DNA of 17,909 nucleotides from JBCAWW01 sp039024315 (lineage in GTDB: Bacteria > Bacteroidota > Bacteroidia > J057): NCBI GenBank assembly GCA_039024315.1, contig JBCCQN010000169.1, positions 1 to 17,909 on the forward strand. Reading direction: 5' to 3'. The position numbers and the translations under genes were made by a program. Positions 6,099 to 14,338 of this stretch are shown here, piece after piece. Each line of letters begins with the position of its first letter. Positions within the stretch are counted from its first letter, which is position 1. A model generated the notes under the pieces. The model worked only from the letters and a program-made list of their open reading frames with translations, did not search any database and was not told where the DNA came from.

Positions 6099-7616
6099 AT
6101 GAAAAAACTGCTCTATTGCCTCTTATTTGGCGCGATTGCCTGTTCACCGAAGGTAGAACCCCAACCCAATGTCATCTATATCCTGGCTGATGATCTGGGC
6201 TATGGTGAACTGGGTGCTTATGGTCAATCCCTGATCGAAACCCCCAATCTAGACGCGTTAGCAGCAGCTGGAATGAAATTTACGCAGCATTATAGCGGGG
6301 CGCCGGTTTGTGCACCCGCTCGCTGTGTTTTGATGACAGGCCAACATACGGGCCATGCCCATATCAGGGGCAATGACGAATGGAAGCAAAGAGGCAAAGT
6401 CTGGGATTATGAAGCCATGTTTGCAAATCCCTTTTTGGAAGGCCAACGACCTCTGCCTGACACGATCATCACAGTCGGGGAGATTATGCAGGCCGCTGGC
6501 TACAAAACCGCTATCGTTGGGAAATGGGGCTTAGGCGCTCCTACTACCGAGGGGGTACCTAACAAACAGGGCTTCGACTTTTTTTATGGCTATAACTGTC
6601 AACGTCAAGCCCATACGCTCTATCCTATGCATTTGTGGCGTAATGAGGAGAGACATCTACTGGACAACAAAATGGTAGCTCCCCACGCCAATTTAGCCGA
6701 AGGAGCAGACCCTAATGATCCCGCTAGTTATGCAGATTTTAGGCTGAATGAGTATGCGCCAACCCTGATGCAACATGAGGCCCTCGACTTCATCGAACGC
6801 AATCAAGAGGAGCCCTTTTTCCTTTACTATGCTTCGCCTTTGCCTCACGTTCCGCTACAAGCGCCAGAAATATGGGTGGAGCATTATCGTAACAAATTTG
6901 GGCCTGAGGAACCTCATACGGCCAAGAGCTATTTCCCCTGTCAGTATCCTCGTGCTACCTACGCGGCCATGATTTCCTATTTGGATGAGCAAGTAGGGGA
7001 GTTGGTGCAAAAGCTTAAAAGCTTGGGGCTCTATGAAAATACCTTGATCATCTTTAGTAGCGACAATGGGCCTACTTATACCGGAGGAGCCGATACGCCA
7101 TTTTTTGATAGTGCTCAACCCTTCAAAACTGAATATGGCTGGGGCAAGGGTTTTGTGCATGAGGGAGGGATTCGCGTACCTATGATTGCATCTTGGCCCG
7201 GAAAAATTGAAGCGGGCAGCATTAGCACCCATATTTCTGGCTTTCAAGACTTAATGCCTACCCTTTGTGAGTTGACAGGGCAAGTAGTTCCTGCTAAGGT
7301 GGATGGATTGAGTTTTTTAGCTACCCTACGGGGAACGCCCAATCAAGTCGTTCATGACTATTTGTACTGGGAGTTTCCGGCCTATGGTGGTCAACAGGCT
7401 GTCAGAATGGGAGATTGGAAAGCCGTCCGCAAAAATCTAAAAGATAGCCTTGGTGGGACGATGAGCCTTTACAATTTGGCCTTGGATTCATTAGAACAAA
7501 CCGATCTCTCTTTAGACCGCCCCGAGATTGTGAGTGAGATCGCCAAAATCATGCATGATGCGCACACCAAAGCCAAGATTGAACGCTTTCAGATTAGGGG
7601 CTTAGATGAAAATTAG
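6099..7616 (+). CDS. Lipoprotein sulfatase (type I, formylglycine-dependent)
   Basis: A 505-residue enzyme of the alkaline-phosphatase-like arylsulfatase family that hydrolyses sulfate esters. The motif C71-A-P-A-R is the CxPxR signature; C71 must be oxidised to formylglycine by an activating enzyme not encoded here. Other active-site features are D31/D32 in ILADDLGYGE, K142 in VGKWGLG, H250 in ASPLPHVPL, D322/N323 in SSDNGP and K343 in QPFKTEYGWGKG, followed by HEGGIRVPMIASWPG. The signal peptide ends in GAIAC, giving lipidation at C15. Length fits the family. The substrate cannot be told from sequence; sulfated algal or host polysaccharides are usual for marine Bacteroidota. No SusC/SusD pair or glycoside hydrolase is nearby, so this is not a typical polysaccharide utilisation locus. 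Confidence 0.93.
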   Translation: MKKLLYCLLFGAIACSPKVEPQPNVIYILADDLGYGELGAYGQSLIETPNLDALAAAGMKFTQHYSGAPVCAPARCVLMTGQHTGHAHIRGNDEWKQRGKVWDYEAMFANPFLEGQRPLPDTIITVGEIMQAAGYKTAIVGKWGLGAPTTEGVPNKQGFDFFYGYNCQRQAHTLYPMHLWRNEERHLLDNKMVAPHANLAEGADPNDPASYADFRLNEYAPTLMQHEALDFIERNQEEPFFLYYASPLPHVPLQAPEIWVEHYRNKFGPEEPHTAKSYFPCQYPRATYAAMISYLDEQVGELVQKLKSLGLYENTLIIFSSDNGPTYTGGADTPFFDSAQPFKTEYGWGKGFVHEGGIRVPMIASWPGKIEAGSISTHISGFQDLMPTLCELTGQVVPAKVDGLSFLATLRGTPNQVVHDYLYWEFPAYGGQQAVRMGDWKAVRKNLKDSLGGTMSLYNLALDSLEQTDLSLDRPEIVSEIAKIMHDAHTKAKIERFQIRGLDEN

Positions 7617-8112
7617 GAGCTTGTAGTAGTAGTTTGGGGAACTCAGTTCATGCACAAGAAAAAATAATAGGCTAGTTCATCTTGCGAATAAACTTCCGTG
7701 ATCATAAAACAAGTGTGGCGGCGATTGACAGAATAACGAGGCAAGGAAGAGTCTGAGTGATGATTTGCTTCCATAAATTAGGTGGAAGGGTTGTTGTGTT
7801 AGGCTAAATTACAAGTGCTCAGTATTTTTGCGTGATTAAGATCTATGTTATAATATAGTTTATTTTGCTGAATAATCATAGCACTTAGAAGGAACTGTGA
7901 TTAAAATATTATGAGAAGTGATTTATTGTGCTTCAATTGTTTGTACTATTATCCGTCTTCCGAAATATACAGTTCCTTTGTTATTAGGGGTTTTTGTGCT
8001 ATCAGACAATTAAACTGTTTTTATAGCTGGATTTTCAAAAAAAGAATACGAATAGTGTTTCTATCACTGAAAATTGATTATTTTTTGCGCGAAAGGCATT
8101 ACCCACACACAT
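7617..8112. other. Long AT-rich gap with promoter-like boxes and inverted repeats
   Basis: No convincing gene is present. TATTTTTG at 7823-7830 matches TAnnTTTG exactly and is followed by TATAAT at 7849-7854. A near match, TATTTTTT at 8079-8086, lies 26 bases before the kinase ATG. Inverted repeats at 7878-8002 are described separately. I see no terminator after the sulfatase gene. A 69-codon frame at 7911-8120 is not supported. Confidence 0.5.
7878..8002. repeat. Nested inverted repeats before the orphan kinase gene
   Basis: AAGGAACTGT (7889-7898) pairs perfectly with ACAGTTCCTT (7969-7978). Outside it, ATAGCAC (7878-7884) pairs with GTGCTAT (7996-8002). The outer spacers are unequal, 4 and 17 bases. 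The 70-base centre is AT-rich. GCTAT at 7998-8002 can alternatively pair with ATAGC a little further downstream, so two folds may compete. Confidence 0.4.
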
Positions 8113-10929
8113 ATGAATGAAGAGCAGGATCCCAAAGAAAAAGGGAGAGAGCAAAATTTTTTTGATCGCATTAAACCAAAGTTGCAAGCGCTTTGGCAAA
8201 AGCTGCCTTCATTTGAAGCCATAATGAATCAGCTTGGCCCTTGGCTACGTAATATTGCTGCTAAATTCAACAAAGAAGGCCTACAAAGACTAGGCGCCCA
8301 ACTTTCGACTTCGGCCCAAAAGCTCTGGCAGCGGCTCAAAAACTTTTCCTGGTCTAAAGCAGAACTACAAGACCAAGTCAAAAAACTAAAAGCAAAATCT
8401 GAAGAGCTCGCCCAATCTGAGACCCTCAAAAAACAAAGAGAAAAGCTTAGCGCTAAAGCCAAAGAATTAGGCGAGAAAGCCCAAACGCTTAAAGATTCCG
8501 CTAGCCCACTCCTCAACCAAGCCAAGGAAAAAGTTGCCAATACCTCTTCACAACTTACCCACAAGCAATCAAAGTCCGAGCAAAAAAGTCAGCGCAAAGC
8601 GCCAATATGGGAGTCTCGCTCTGGTCTGCCAGATCAACTGGAGATTTTTTTACTTAAACTGGCTCGGCTTCCTTGGTTGGGGCGCTTTATGGAGTGGTGG
8701 GCCAACCTTAAGCTATGGCAATCTGATACGCTGTTTTTTCGATCGCTCTTTCCCTTACTAGCTTTAGTGAGCCTGATTTTGAGTTTTGCGGGTATCTTTA
8801 TTTTTGGCTATACCCGATCTGAGTTGAAACAAACAGAAGACGAACTAAGGGTAGAAGCCTCTGCTAGCTTGACTCAAGATATCCGCCAGAAGTATGCGAC
8901 CAATATAGTCGAGCGGGCCAACGAATTGGAGCAAATCGTTCTAGACAATACTACCAAGGCAGAGATCATAGCCGATGCCCCCACTTTTCAGGATCTCAAC
9001 ATCCAAAAGATGGAAGAGTTCAGCCGCTCGCTCCTACGCAAAGATTCTAATCTGCTCAATGTGTTGGTCTTGGCCAAAGATGAAGTGAAACAAGCCATTC
9101 GTACTCGCCGGATCGGAGATACCACGCGTTTTTTGTTCACCTGCTGTGAGCTCCCGCCAGAGCGCAGAGTGCACTACGATGAAATCAACGAGCCGAGGTG
9201 GTTAGCGGAGTTGAGTAAAGAAAGCGCTGGCATCTCTGAGATATACTTCAATCCTTCAAACGGTGAAAAATACTTCTATCACGGCAGCAATATTGAGGAC
9301 TTTAAAGGGGCGCAGACGGGCGGTTTGCTTTTGCGCTACAACCTCAATTTTGCCATTAGGACCTTACAAAAGGGTTATCAAACTGGACTTAATTTTTTGC
9401 TCGCCAATGATAGCCTTATTGTGGCCAGTTCAGAAGATACTTTAATGCCTCCCATACCTGTCATCGGCGGCGACAGCTTGAGCAAGCCAATCGACTATAT
9501 CATTACCGTTATCAATTTGATTAGACAATCTAGCAGTCAGGAGGAGGCATTAAACATATTGCGTAAAGGCCTATTTATCAGAAACTCTAGAGCTTTTCAG
9601 GAACAGTTTGAAGCGATCTTACCGGGGGAAGTGAGACAGCTCAATGCCGTCGATAGTACGGGCGCGGCTTATTTGTTATCCGAAGATCAAGCCGAGGCGA
9701 TCTTGAATCTAAGTTTTGGCCAATTGCTGGGGCTCAAAAATCGACAGCTTGCTTCTAATGATAGCTTAGCTCAATTGAGTGTGGAGGAAGGACGAGTATT
9801 GGCCATGGCCTATTTAGACTCTATGAAATCCGTTGGTACGGGGGTAATCGTGGACGAGGCTTATTTACTCACCTTTGCTACCAATCGCTTTGGCTGGCTG
9901 ATGGTCAATCAGTCAACCAATGAACAGTATATGGCCCCGATTTTGGCCAAAAATGAATTTATTACCGCTCGCTTTGGTAGGATTAACAGCAGAATTTTTT
10001 GGTTTACTCTGCTTTCGGGTCTCTTTTTCTTATGTCTTTTTTTATTGTTGATTACAGGCGTTCTTTATCGCTTTGTCAAGCCGATCAATCAATTGGTAGA
10101 AGCGGTGGCCGAAACCCGCAAAGCAAGTGGTAAGCCTATCGAGCTTGAACCTGATTTAGATGAAATCAAGTATCTCGGTCAGTCTTTTGCAGAGTTATCT
10201 TCTGATCTGAAATCCTATATCCATAAGCTAGAACTCTCTAATCAAGAGCTAGAGCAATATGCCCATGTTATTGCCCATGATCTGAGAGAACCATTGCGTA
10301 TGGTGAGTAGCTATGTGGGATTGTTGGCGAGAAAGCACGAAGAAGATTTTGATGAGGTGAGTCAAGAGTTTGTCCATTTTGCAGTCGATGGCACCAAACG
10401 GATGGATCAGATGATAAGAGATGTGCTAGATTATGCGACCTTAGCCAAGAAGCTTGAGGAAGCCGAAAGCAGCAAGATCAATCTCAAGTATCCGGTCGAG
10501 CACGCGATAGAAATGCTCAAAAATAAAATTGAAGAATCCCAAACAGAAGTTACTTTAAAGGAGTTACCAGAGGTGATGTGCAAGGATAGTTACATCAGCA
10601 TTGTATTTCAAAACCTCATCGAAAATGCCATCAAATATCGCCAAGAAAACCTGCCCTTAAAGGTGAGAATCTCTGCAGAAAAAATCGATCAAAAATGGCT
10701 GATTTCCGTAGACGACAATGGCCGCGGATTTCCCGAAGAGGCACAGGGTAAGATTTTTGAGATGTTTACGCGCTGGAATGAGCCTAAAAATGGTGAAAGC
10801 TCAGGTATTGGCCTTGCTACCTGCCGTAAAATCATGGAGCATAACAACGGAGAGATTTGGGCTGAGTCAGAAGGTGAAGGCAAAGGCGCCAGTTTTAAGT
10901 TATCTTTTCCGGCTGCGCCGAACGATTAA
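8113..10929 (+). CDS. Large orphan sensor histidine kinase with helical N-terminal extension
   Basis: A 938-residue membrane kinase. Residues 1-205 are cytosolic and highly charged; about 80-150 form an amphipathic or coiled-coil helix (KKLKAKSEELAQSETLKKQ, AKELGEKAQTLKDSA) resembling apolipoprotein-like repeats. TM1 is at about 210-232, a periplasmic sensor region of about 394 residues follows (with a CC pair in FTCCELPPERR), and TM2 is at about 628-651. A HAMP-like linker leads to HisKA with H722 in VIAHDLREPLRMVSSYVG, the phytochrome-type variant. The ATPase domain has QNLIENAIKYR, VDDNGRGFP and SSGIGLATCRKIMEHN. No receiver gene is adjacent. ATG 8113 is preferred; a TTG at 8074 would only add 13 residues of leader. 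The extension could bind lipid, tether the kinase or oligomerise it. Confidence 0.9.
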   Translation: MNEEQDPKEKGREQNFFDRIKPKLQALWQKLPSFEAIMNQLGPWLRNIAAKFNKEGLQRLGAQLSTSAQKLWQRLKNFSWSKAELQDQVKKLKAKSEELAQSETLKKQREKLSAKAKELGEKAQTLKDSASPLLNQAKEKVANTSSQLTHKQSKSEQKSQRKAPIWESRSGLPDQLEIFLLKLARLPWLGRFMEWWANLKLWQSDTLFFRSLFPLLALVSLILSFAGIFIFGYTRSELKQTEDELRVEASASLTQDIRQKYATNIVERANELEQIVLDNTTKAEIIADAPTFQDLNIQKMEEFSRSLLRKDSNLLNVLVLAKDEVKQAIRTRRIGDTTRFLFTCCELPPERRVHYDEINEPRWLAELSKESAGISEIYFNPSNGEKYFYHGSNIEDFKGAQTGGLLLRYNLNFAIRTLQKGYQTGLNFLLANDSLIVASSEDTLMPPIPVIGGDSLSKPIDYIITVINLIRQSSSQEEALNILRKGLFIRNSRAFQEQFEAILPGEVRQLNAVDSTGAAYLLSEDQAEAILNLSFGQLLGLKNRQLASNDSLAQLSVEEGRVLAMAYLDSMKSVGTGVIVDEAYLLTFATNRFGWLMVNQSTNEQYMAPILAKNEFITARFGRINSRIFWFTLLSGLFFLCLFLLLITGVLYRFVKPINQLVEAVAETRKASGKPIELEPDLDEIKYLGQSFAELSSDLKSYIHKLELSNQELEQYAHVIAHDLREPLRMVSSYVGLLARKHEEDFDEVSQEFVHFAVDGTKRMDQMIRDVLDYATLAKKLEEAESSKINLKYPVEHAIEMLKNKIEESQTEVTLKELPEVMCKDSYISIVFQNLIENAIKYRQENLPLKVRISAEKIDQKWLISVDDNGRGFPEEAQGKIFEMFTRWNEPKNGESSGIGLATCRKIMEHNNGEIWAESEGEGKGASFKLSFPAAPND

Positions 10930-10953
10930 AGCGTTCCGCGAATGAGCGGAAAA
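10930..10953. repeat. GC-rich hairpin with dispersed CGCGGAACGCT core
   Basis: TTCCGC and GCGGAA form a 6-bp stem around GAATGA just after the kinase stop. AGCGTTCCGCG at 10930-10940 is the exact reverse complement of CGCGGAACGCT at 16103-16113. No T run follows, so it is not a standard terminator, and kinase transcription may continue into the ferritin gene 54 bp downstream. Confidence 0.4.
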
Positions 10954-10983
10954 CCCAAACAAGTAAATCAATAAGAACCGACT

Positions 10984-11490
10984 ATGATAAGTGAAAAAAT
11001 GGCAAAACTGATCAATGATCAGTACCATCGAGAAGTATTTTCTGTATATCAGTATTTGGCGATGAGTTCCTACTTCCTGGATCAGGATTTGGATGGCTTC
11101 GCTAACTTTTTTCGTGTGCAAGCCGATGAGGAGAGTTTACACGCGATGAAGCAGTTTGACTATCTACATGAGGTAGATGGCAAAATTGAGCATCAGGCAA
11201 TTGGTGCGGCCAATAATGGGTTTGATTCAATTTTAGATGCGTTTGAAAAAGGTCTTGAGCACGAACGCTATATCACCAAGCATATTCACCTTATCGTAAA
11301 GGCTGCGCTTGAAGAAAACGATTTCGCTACTTATGACTTCTTTCAGTGGTTTGTACGTGAACAAGTGGAGGAAGAATCAGTCATGCGTTCTATGATCGCA
11401 AAGTTGAAGATGATCTCCGACAATAAGAGTGCTCTTTATCTTATGAATGAGGAGCTCTTACAACGCCAGCCAGAAGAAGAGGGCGCTTAA
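10984..11490 (+). CDS. ftnA: Ferritin (non-haem iron storage)
   Basis: A 168-residue four-helix-bundle ferritin that oxidises Fe(II) and stores it as a mineral inside a 24-subunit shell in the cytosol. The ferroxidase ligands match Escherichia coli FtnA numbering exactly: E17, E50, H53, E94, Q127 and E130. The additional C-site acidic residues E49, E126 and E129 are also present. It lacks the haem-ligating Met pattern of bacterioferritin. Length is typical. It follows the orphan kinase gene by 54 bp and may be partly co-transcribed with it, but a functional link is not shown. A strong terminator follows. Confidence 0.94.
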   Translation: MISEKMAKLINDQYHREVFSVYQYLAMSSYFLDQDLDGFANFFRVQADEESLHAMKQFDYLHEVDGKIEHQAIGAANNGFDSILDAFEKGLEHERYITKHIHLIVKAALEENDFATYDFFQWFVREQVEEESVMRSMIAKLKMISDNKSALYLMNEELLQRQPEEEGA

Positions 11491-11511
11491 ATTGATATAC
11501 AGATAGGAATT

Positions 11512-11551
11512 AAAAGGCTGATAAAATGCTCTGACATTTTGTCAGCCTTTT
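11512..11551. terminator. Strong bidirectional terminator after ferritin
   Basis: A 17-bp stem (11512-11528 with 11535-11551, one G-U pair) closes the loop CTCTGA. It is flanked by AAAA on the left and TTTT on the right, so it can act in both directions. It separates the ferritin gene from the miaB operon. Confidence 0.9.
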
Positions 11552-11569
11552 GCTTATGTCGTATATTTG
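11538..11569 (+). promoter_or_regulatory. Promoter of the miaB operon
   Basis: TTTG at 11538-11541, a 20-base spacer and TATATTTG at 11562-11569 match the Bacteroidota vegetative promoter in both boxes. Transcription should start near 11576, about 30 bases before the miaB ATG. The -33 box lies inside the right arm of the upstream terminator. Confidence 0.8.
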
Positions 11570-11605
11570 TCGGCTCAATCCTTCAAACGCAGAATGTAAA
11601 AGTCC

Positions 11606-13096
11606 ATGCGCGACAAAATTACCAAACGAGCTTTTGAACCTTTAAGTCTAGAAAGAACTATTGAGGAGGCCAAGCAAGGAATCGCCTACCAAGGCAGTCC
11701 CATTGAGGCTAAGGCAGAACGGCTCGCATATATCGAAACCTATGGCTGTCAGATGAATTTCTCTGACACCGAAATCGTAGCCTCTGTGCTACGTGATATG
11801 AACTACGGCTTTACCAATCAGGCCGAAGAAGCGGACTTGGTGTTTATCAACACCTGCAGTATCCGCGAAAATGCCGAAACCAAGGTTTGGAATCGCTTAA
11901 AGGCCTTCCGCCAGAAAAAAGTCGAAAAGCCACACTTGATGGTAGGGGTTTTGGGCTGTATGGCCGAACGCTTGAAAAGTAAGTTGATCGACCAAGAAAA
12001 ATTGGTTGATATGGTGGTTGGTCCTGATGCCTATCGCGATCTACCAAGATTGATCGAGGAGGTTGAGACAGGTCAAAAAGCCGTCAATGTGCTTCTTTCT
12101 CGGGAAGAGACCTACGCCAATATTTCGCCAGTCCGCTTAAATAGCAATGGGGTAACGGCTTTTGTTACCATCATGCGGGGTTGCGACAATATGTGTTCAT
12201 TTTGTGTAGTACCTTATACCCGTGGCCGGGAACGCAGCCGCGATCCACATTCCATTGTGGAGGAGGTGCGCCAACTAGCTGCGAATGGCTATAAGGAAGT
12301 TACACTACTAGGCCAAAACGTTGACTCCTACAAATGGTCAGATAATGCTGAGTTAAAAGGGAAAGCCCAAATCAATAAGGCTATCAAAAAAGGCGAAGAA
12401 GTAGAAACGGTTGACTTTGCAATGCTACTAGAAATGGTGGCAAAAGTTGATCCTGAGGTGCGTATTCGCTTCTCTACTTCTCATCCACGTGATATCACGG
12501 ATGATGTATTGCACACCATGGCTCGCTATGATAACATCTGCAAATACATCCACCTTCCAGTGCAATCCGGTAATAGCCGAGTATTGGATGTCATGAACCG
12601 TGGTTACACCGCCGAATGGTACAGAGAAAAGGTAAAACGTATCCGCGAGATCATGCCTGATTGTGGGATTTCTACGGACATCATCACTGGTTTCTGTACT
12701 GAGACTGAGGAAGAGCATCAAGATACGCTTCAAATGATGGAGTTTGCGCGTTACGATCAAGCCTTCATGTTTATCTACTCTGAGCGTCCCGGAACTCCCG
12801 CCGCTAAGAAGCTTGAGGATGACGTTCCCGAGGAGGTGAAAAAACGAAGACTCTCCGAAGTGATTGCTCTCCAAAATCGAATCTCACGAGAAAGCTATTA
12901 TGCTGATATCGGTAATACTTACAAAGTCCTTATCGAAGGAAATTCTAAGCGTTCTGCAGATGATTTTTGTGGGCGGAATGATCAGAACAAAATGGTGGTT
13001 TTCCCGAAAAACGGTAGTGATCTAGGCCCTGGTGATTATGTGCAGGTAAAAATAGAGCGAGCCACTAGTGCGACCTTGATGGGGGAAATGATCTAA
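11606..13096 (+). CDS. miaB: tRNA 2-methylthio-N6-dimethylallyladenosine synthase MiaB
   Basis: A 496-residue radical-SAM methylthiotransferase that adds the 2-methylthio group to i6A37 of tRNAs reading UNN codons. Three cysteines of the N-terminal domain bind the auxiliary iron-sulfur cluster: C48 (ETYGCQMN), C84 (INTCSIRENAE) and C118 (VLGCMAER). The radical-SAM triad is C193, C197 and C200 in MRGCDNMCSFCVVPYTRGRE. A TRAM domain closes the protein (about 430-496). An insertion of about 25 residues rich in Lys and Glu follows LLGQNVDSYKW (about residues 237-262). It is the first gene of a five-gene operon; its TAA overlaps the next ATG by one base. Confidence 0.97.
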   Translation: MRDKITKRAFEPLSLERTIEEAKQGIAYQGSPIEAKAERLAYIETYGCQMNFSDTEIVASVLRDMNYGFTNQAEEADLVFINTCSIRENAETKVWNRLKAFRQKKVEKPHLMVGVLGCMAERLKSKLIDQEKLVDMVVGPDAYRDLPRLIEEVETGQKAVNVLLSREETYANISPVRLNSNGVTAFVTIMRGCDNMCSFCVVPYTRGRERSRDPHSIVEEVRQLAANGYKEVTLLGQNVDSYKWSDNAELKGKAQINKAIKKGEEVETVDFAMLLEMVAKVDPEVRIRFSTSHPRDITDDVLHTMARYDNICKYIHLPVQSGNSRVLDVMNRGYTAEWYREKVKRIREIMPDCGISTDIITGFCTETEEEHQDTLQMMEFARYDQAFMFIYSERPGTPAAKKLEDDVPEEVKKRRLSEVIALQNRISRESYYADIGNTYKVLIEGNSKRSADDFCGRNDQNKMVVFPKNGSDLGPGDYVQVKIERATSATLMGEMI

Positions 13097-14328
13097 TGAC
13101 CATTCAGCAAATCAAACAACGCTACGGGATCATCGGCAATTGTCGGGAGATCAATATGGCAGTAGAGATCGCTATGCAAGTAGCCCCTACTGAAGTAACC
13201 GTATTGGTCTATGGCGAGAACGGTACTGGTAAGGACGTCTTTTCGCGTATCATTCATGACAACAGCAAACGAAAGCATAAATCTTTTATCGCCATCAATA
13301 CGGGGGCTATCCCTGAGGGAACGCTTGCCTCTGAACTCTTTGGCCATGAAAAGGGCTCTTTTACTTCGGCCTATGATTCGCGTAAGGGGTACTTTGAGGA
13401 AGTAGATGGGGGAACCATCTTTTTGGATGAGATAGGGGAGATGCCGCTTGCTACTCAAGCCCAGTTGCTACGTTTGTTGGAAACAGGTGATTTCTTGCGA
13501 GTCGGTTCCTCCAAACCCCAAAAATCAGATGTGCGCGTGATTGCTGCTACCAATAAAAATTTGGTTGACATGATCCGCAATGGTCGTTTTCGAGAAGACT
13601 TATACTTCCGTCTCAATACGGTAACCATTCAGGTGCCACCGCTGCGCGAACGCCAAGACGACATCGAACTGCTCTTCAACTACTTCGCGCTCGAATTTGG
13701 CGAAAAGTACAAACGCGATCCGATCAGTCTTGAAGAGGAAGCAATAGACCTGCTTTACAAATATCGCTGGCCCGGTAATGTCCGGGAGCTCCGAAACTTA
13801 GTGGAAAAGCTGACAGTCTTGGTAAAGGGCGATTGGGTTTCGGCTACAGTTTTGCAAAAAAATCTGCTGATTCAAGAGAGCTATTTGCCAAGCATAGTGC
13901 CGCGCACTCATACCAACATTCTCGATGAAGGCAATGGACAATTTGAGGGCAAAGACCATGAAGTATTGCTTAAATTGATTGAGGAGGTTTCTGAGCTCAA
14001 ACGCATGGTGGCCTATCTTGGACTCAAGGATCAGCAGCGACAGACAAATGGTGGAGCTGTCTATCAAGAATCGGATCTGGATTATGCTCAGACTGATAAC
14101 TTTGAGCCCGACTATCATGAACCAGAGATATTACAAGTAGGGCAACCAATTCGTCGTCCGACGCCACCTTTGTTAGAGGAATCGCTCAATCTAGAGAAGA
14201 AAGAACGTGAACTCATCATCAAAGCGCTGACGAAGCATAACAATAATCGCAAAAAAGCGGCGACAGAGCTTGGAATTTCAGAACGAACTCTCTATCGTAA
14301 GATCAACAACTACGATATTGAGTTGTAG
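13096..14328 (+). CDS. AAA+ sigma-54-interaction-type regulator with Fis HTH
   Basis: A 410-residue protein with a near N-terminal AAA+ domain (about 10-240) and a C-terminal Fis-type helix-turn-helix (about 366-410, NRKKAATELGISERTLYRKI). The Walker A motif is GENGTGKD (40-47), Walker B is TIFLDE (107-112), arginine residues lie in GRFREDLYFRLN and sensor II is RWPGNVREL. There is no receiver, GAF or PAS domain, so ATPase activity is probably constitutive or controlled by other proteins. The loop that normally reads GAFTGA and touches sigma-54 is GSFTSA here (87-92). The gene starts 1 base inside the miaB stop and ends 10 bp before lptE. This gene order is familiar from many Bacteroidota, but the regulator's targets are unknown to me. 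Confidence 0.92.
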   Translation: MTIQQIKQRYGIIGNCREINMAVEIAMQVAPTEVTVLVYGENGTGKDVFSRIIHDNSKRKHKSFIAINTGAIPEGTLASELFGHEKGSFTSAYDSRKGYFEEVDGGTIFLDEIGEMPLATQAQLLRLLETGDFLRVGSSKPQKSDVRVIAATNKNLVDMIRNGRFREDLYFRLNTVTIQVPPLRERQDDIELLFNYFALEFGEKYKRDPISLEEEAIDLLYKYRWPGNVRELRNLVEKLTVLVKGDWVSATVLQKNLLIQESYLPSIVPRTHTNILDEGNGQFEGKDHEVLLKLIEEVSELKRMVAYLGLKDQQRQTNGGAVYQESDLDYAQTDNFEPDYHEPEILQVGQPIRRPTPPLLEESLNLEKKERELIIKALTKHNNNRKKAATELGISERTLYRKINNYDIEL

Positions 14329-14338
14329 CCATTGTCTT

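Noticed and set aside
6855..7247. 130-codon minus-strand frame inside the sulfatase gene
   Set aside because: The sulfatase reading frame is complete with all expected motifs, and the antisense peptide shows no family features.
7911..8120. 69-codon plus-strand frame before the orphan kinase
   Set aside because: The peptide has an unlikely composition (many Cys, Tyr, Phe, Ile, Arg), lies in AT-rich DNA with inverted repeats, overlaps the kinase start in another frame and resembles no family I know.
10930..10953. Hairpin after the kinase considered as a terminator
   Set aside because: The stem is only 6 bp and is followed by AACCCAAACA, not a T run.
12428..12874. 148-codon minus-strand frame inside miaB
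   Set aside because: It is a shadow of a clearly coding gene. The peptide has no recognisable domain, and miaB is intact across the region.
14270..14338. TTG-initiated extension of lptE inside the regulator gene
   Set aside because: It would add 23 residues before the signal peptide and destroy it. ATG 14339 gives a normal lipoprotein signal.
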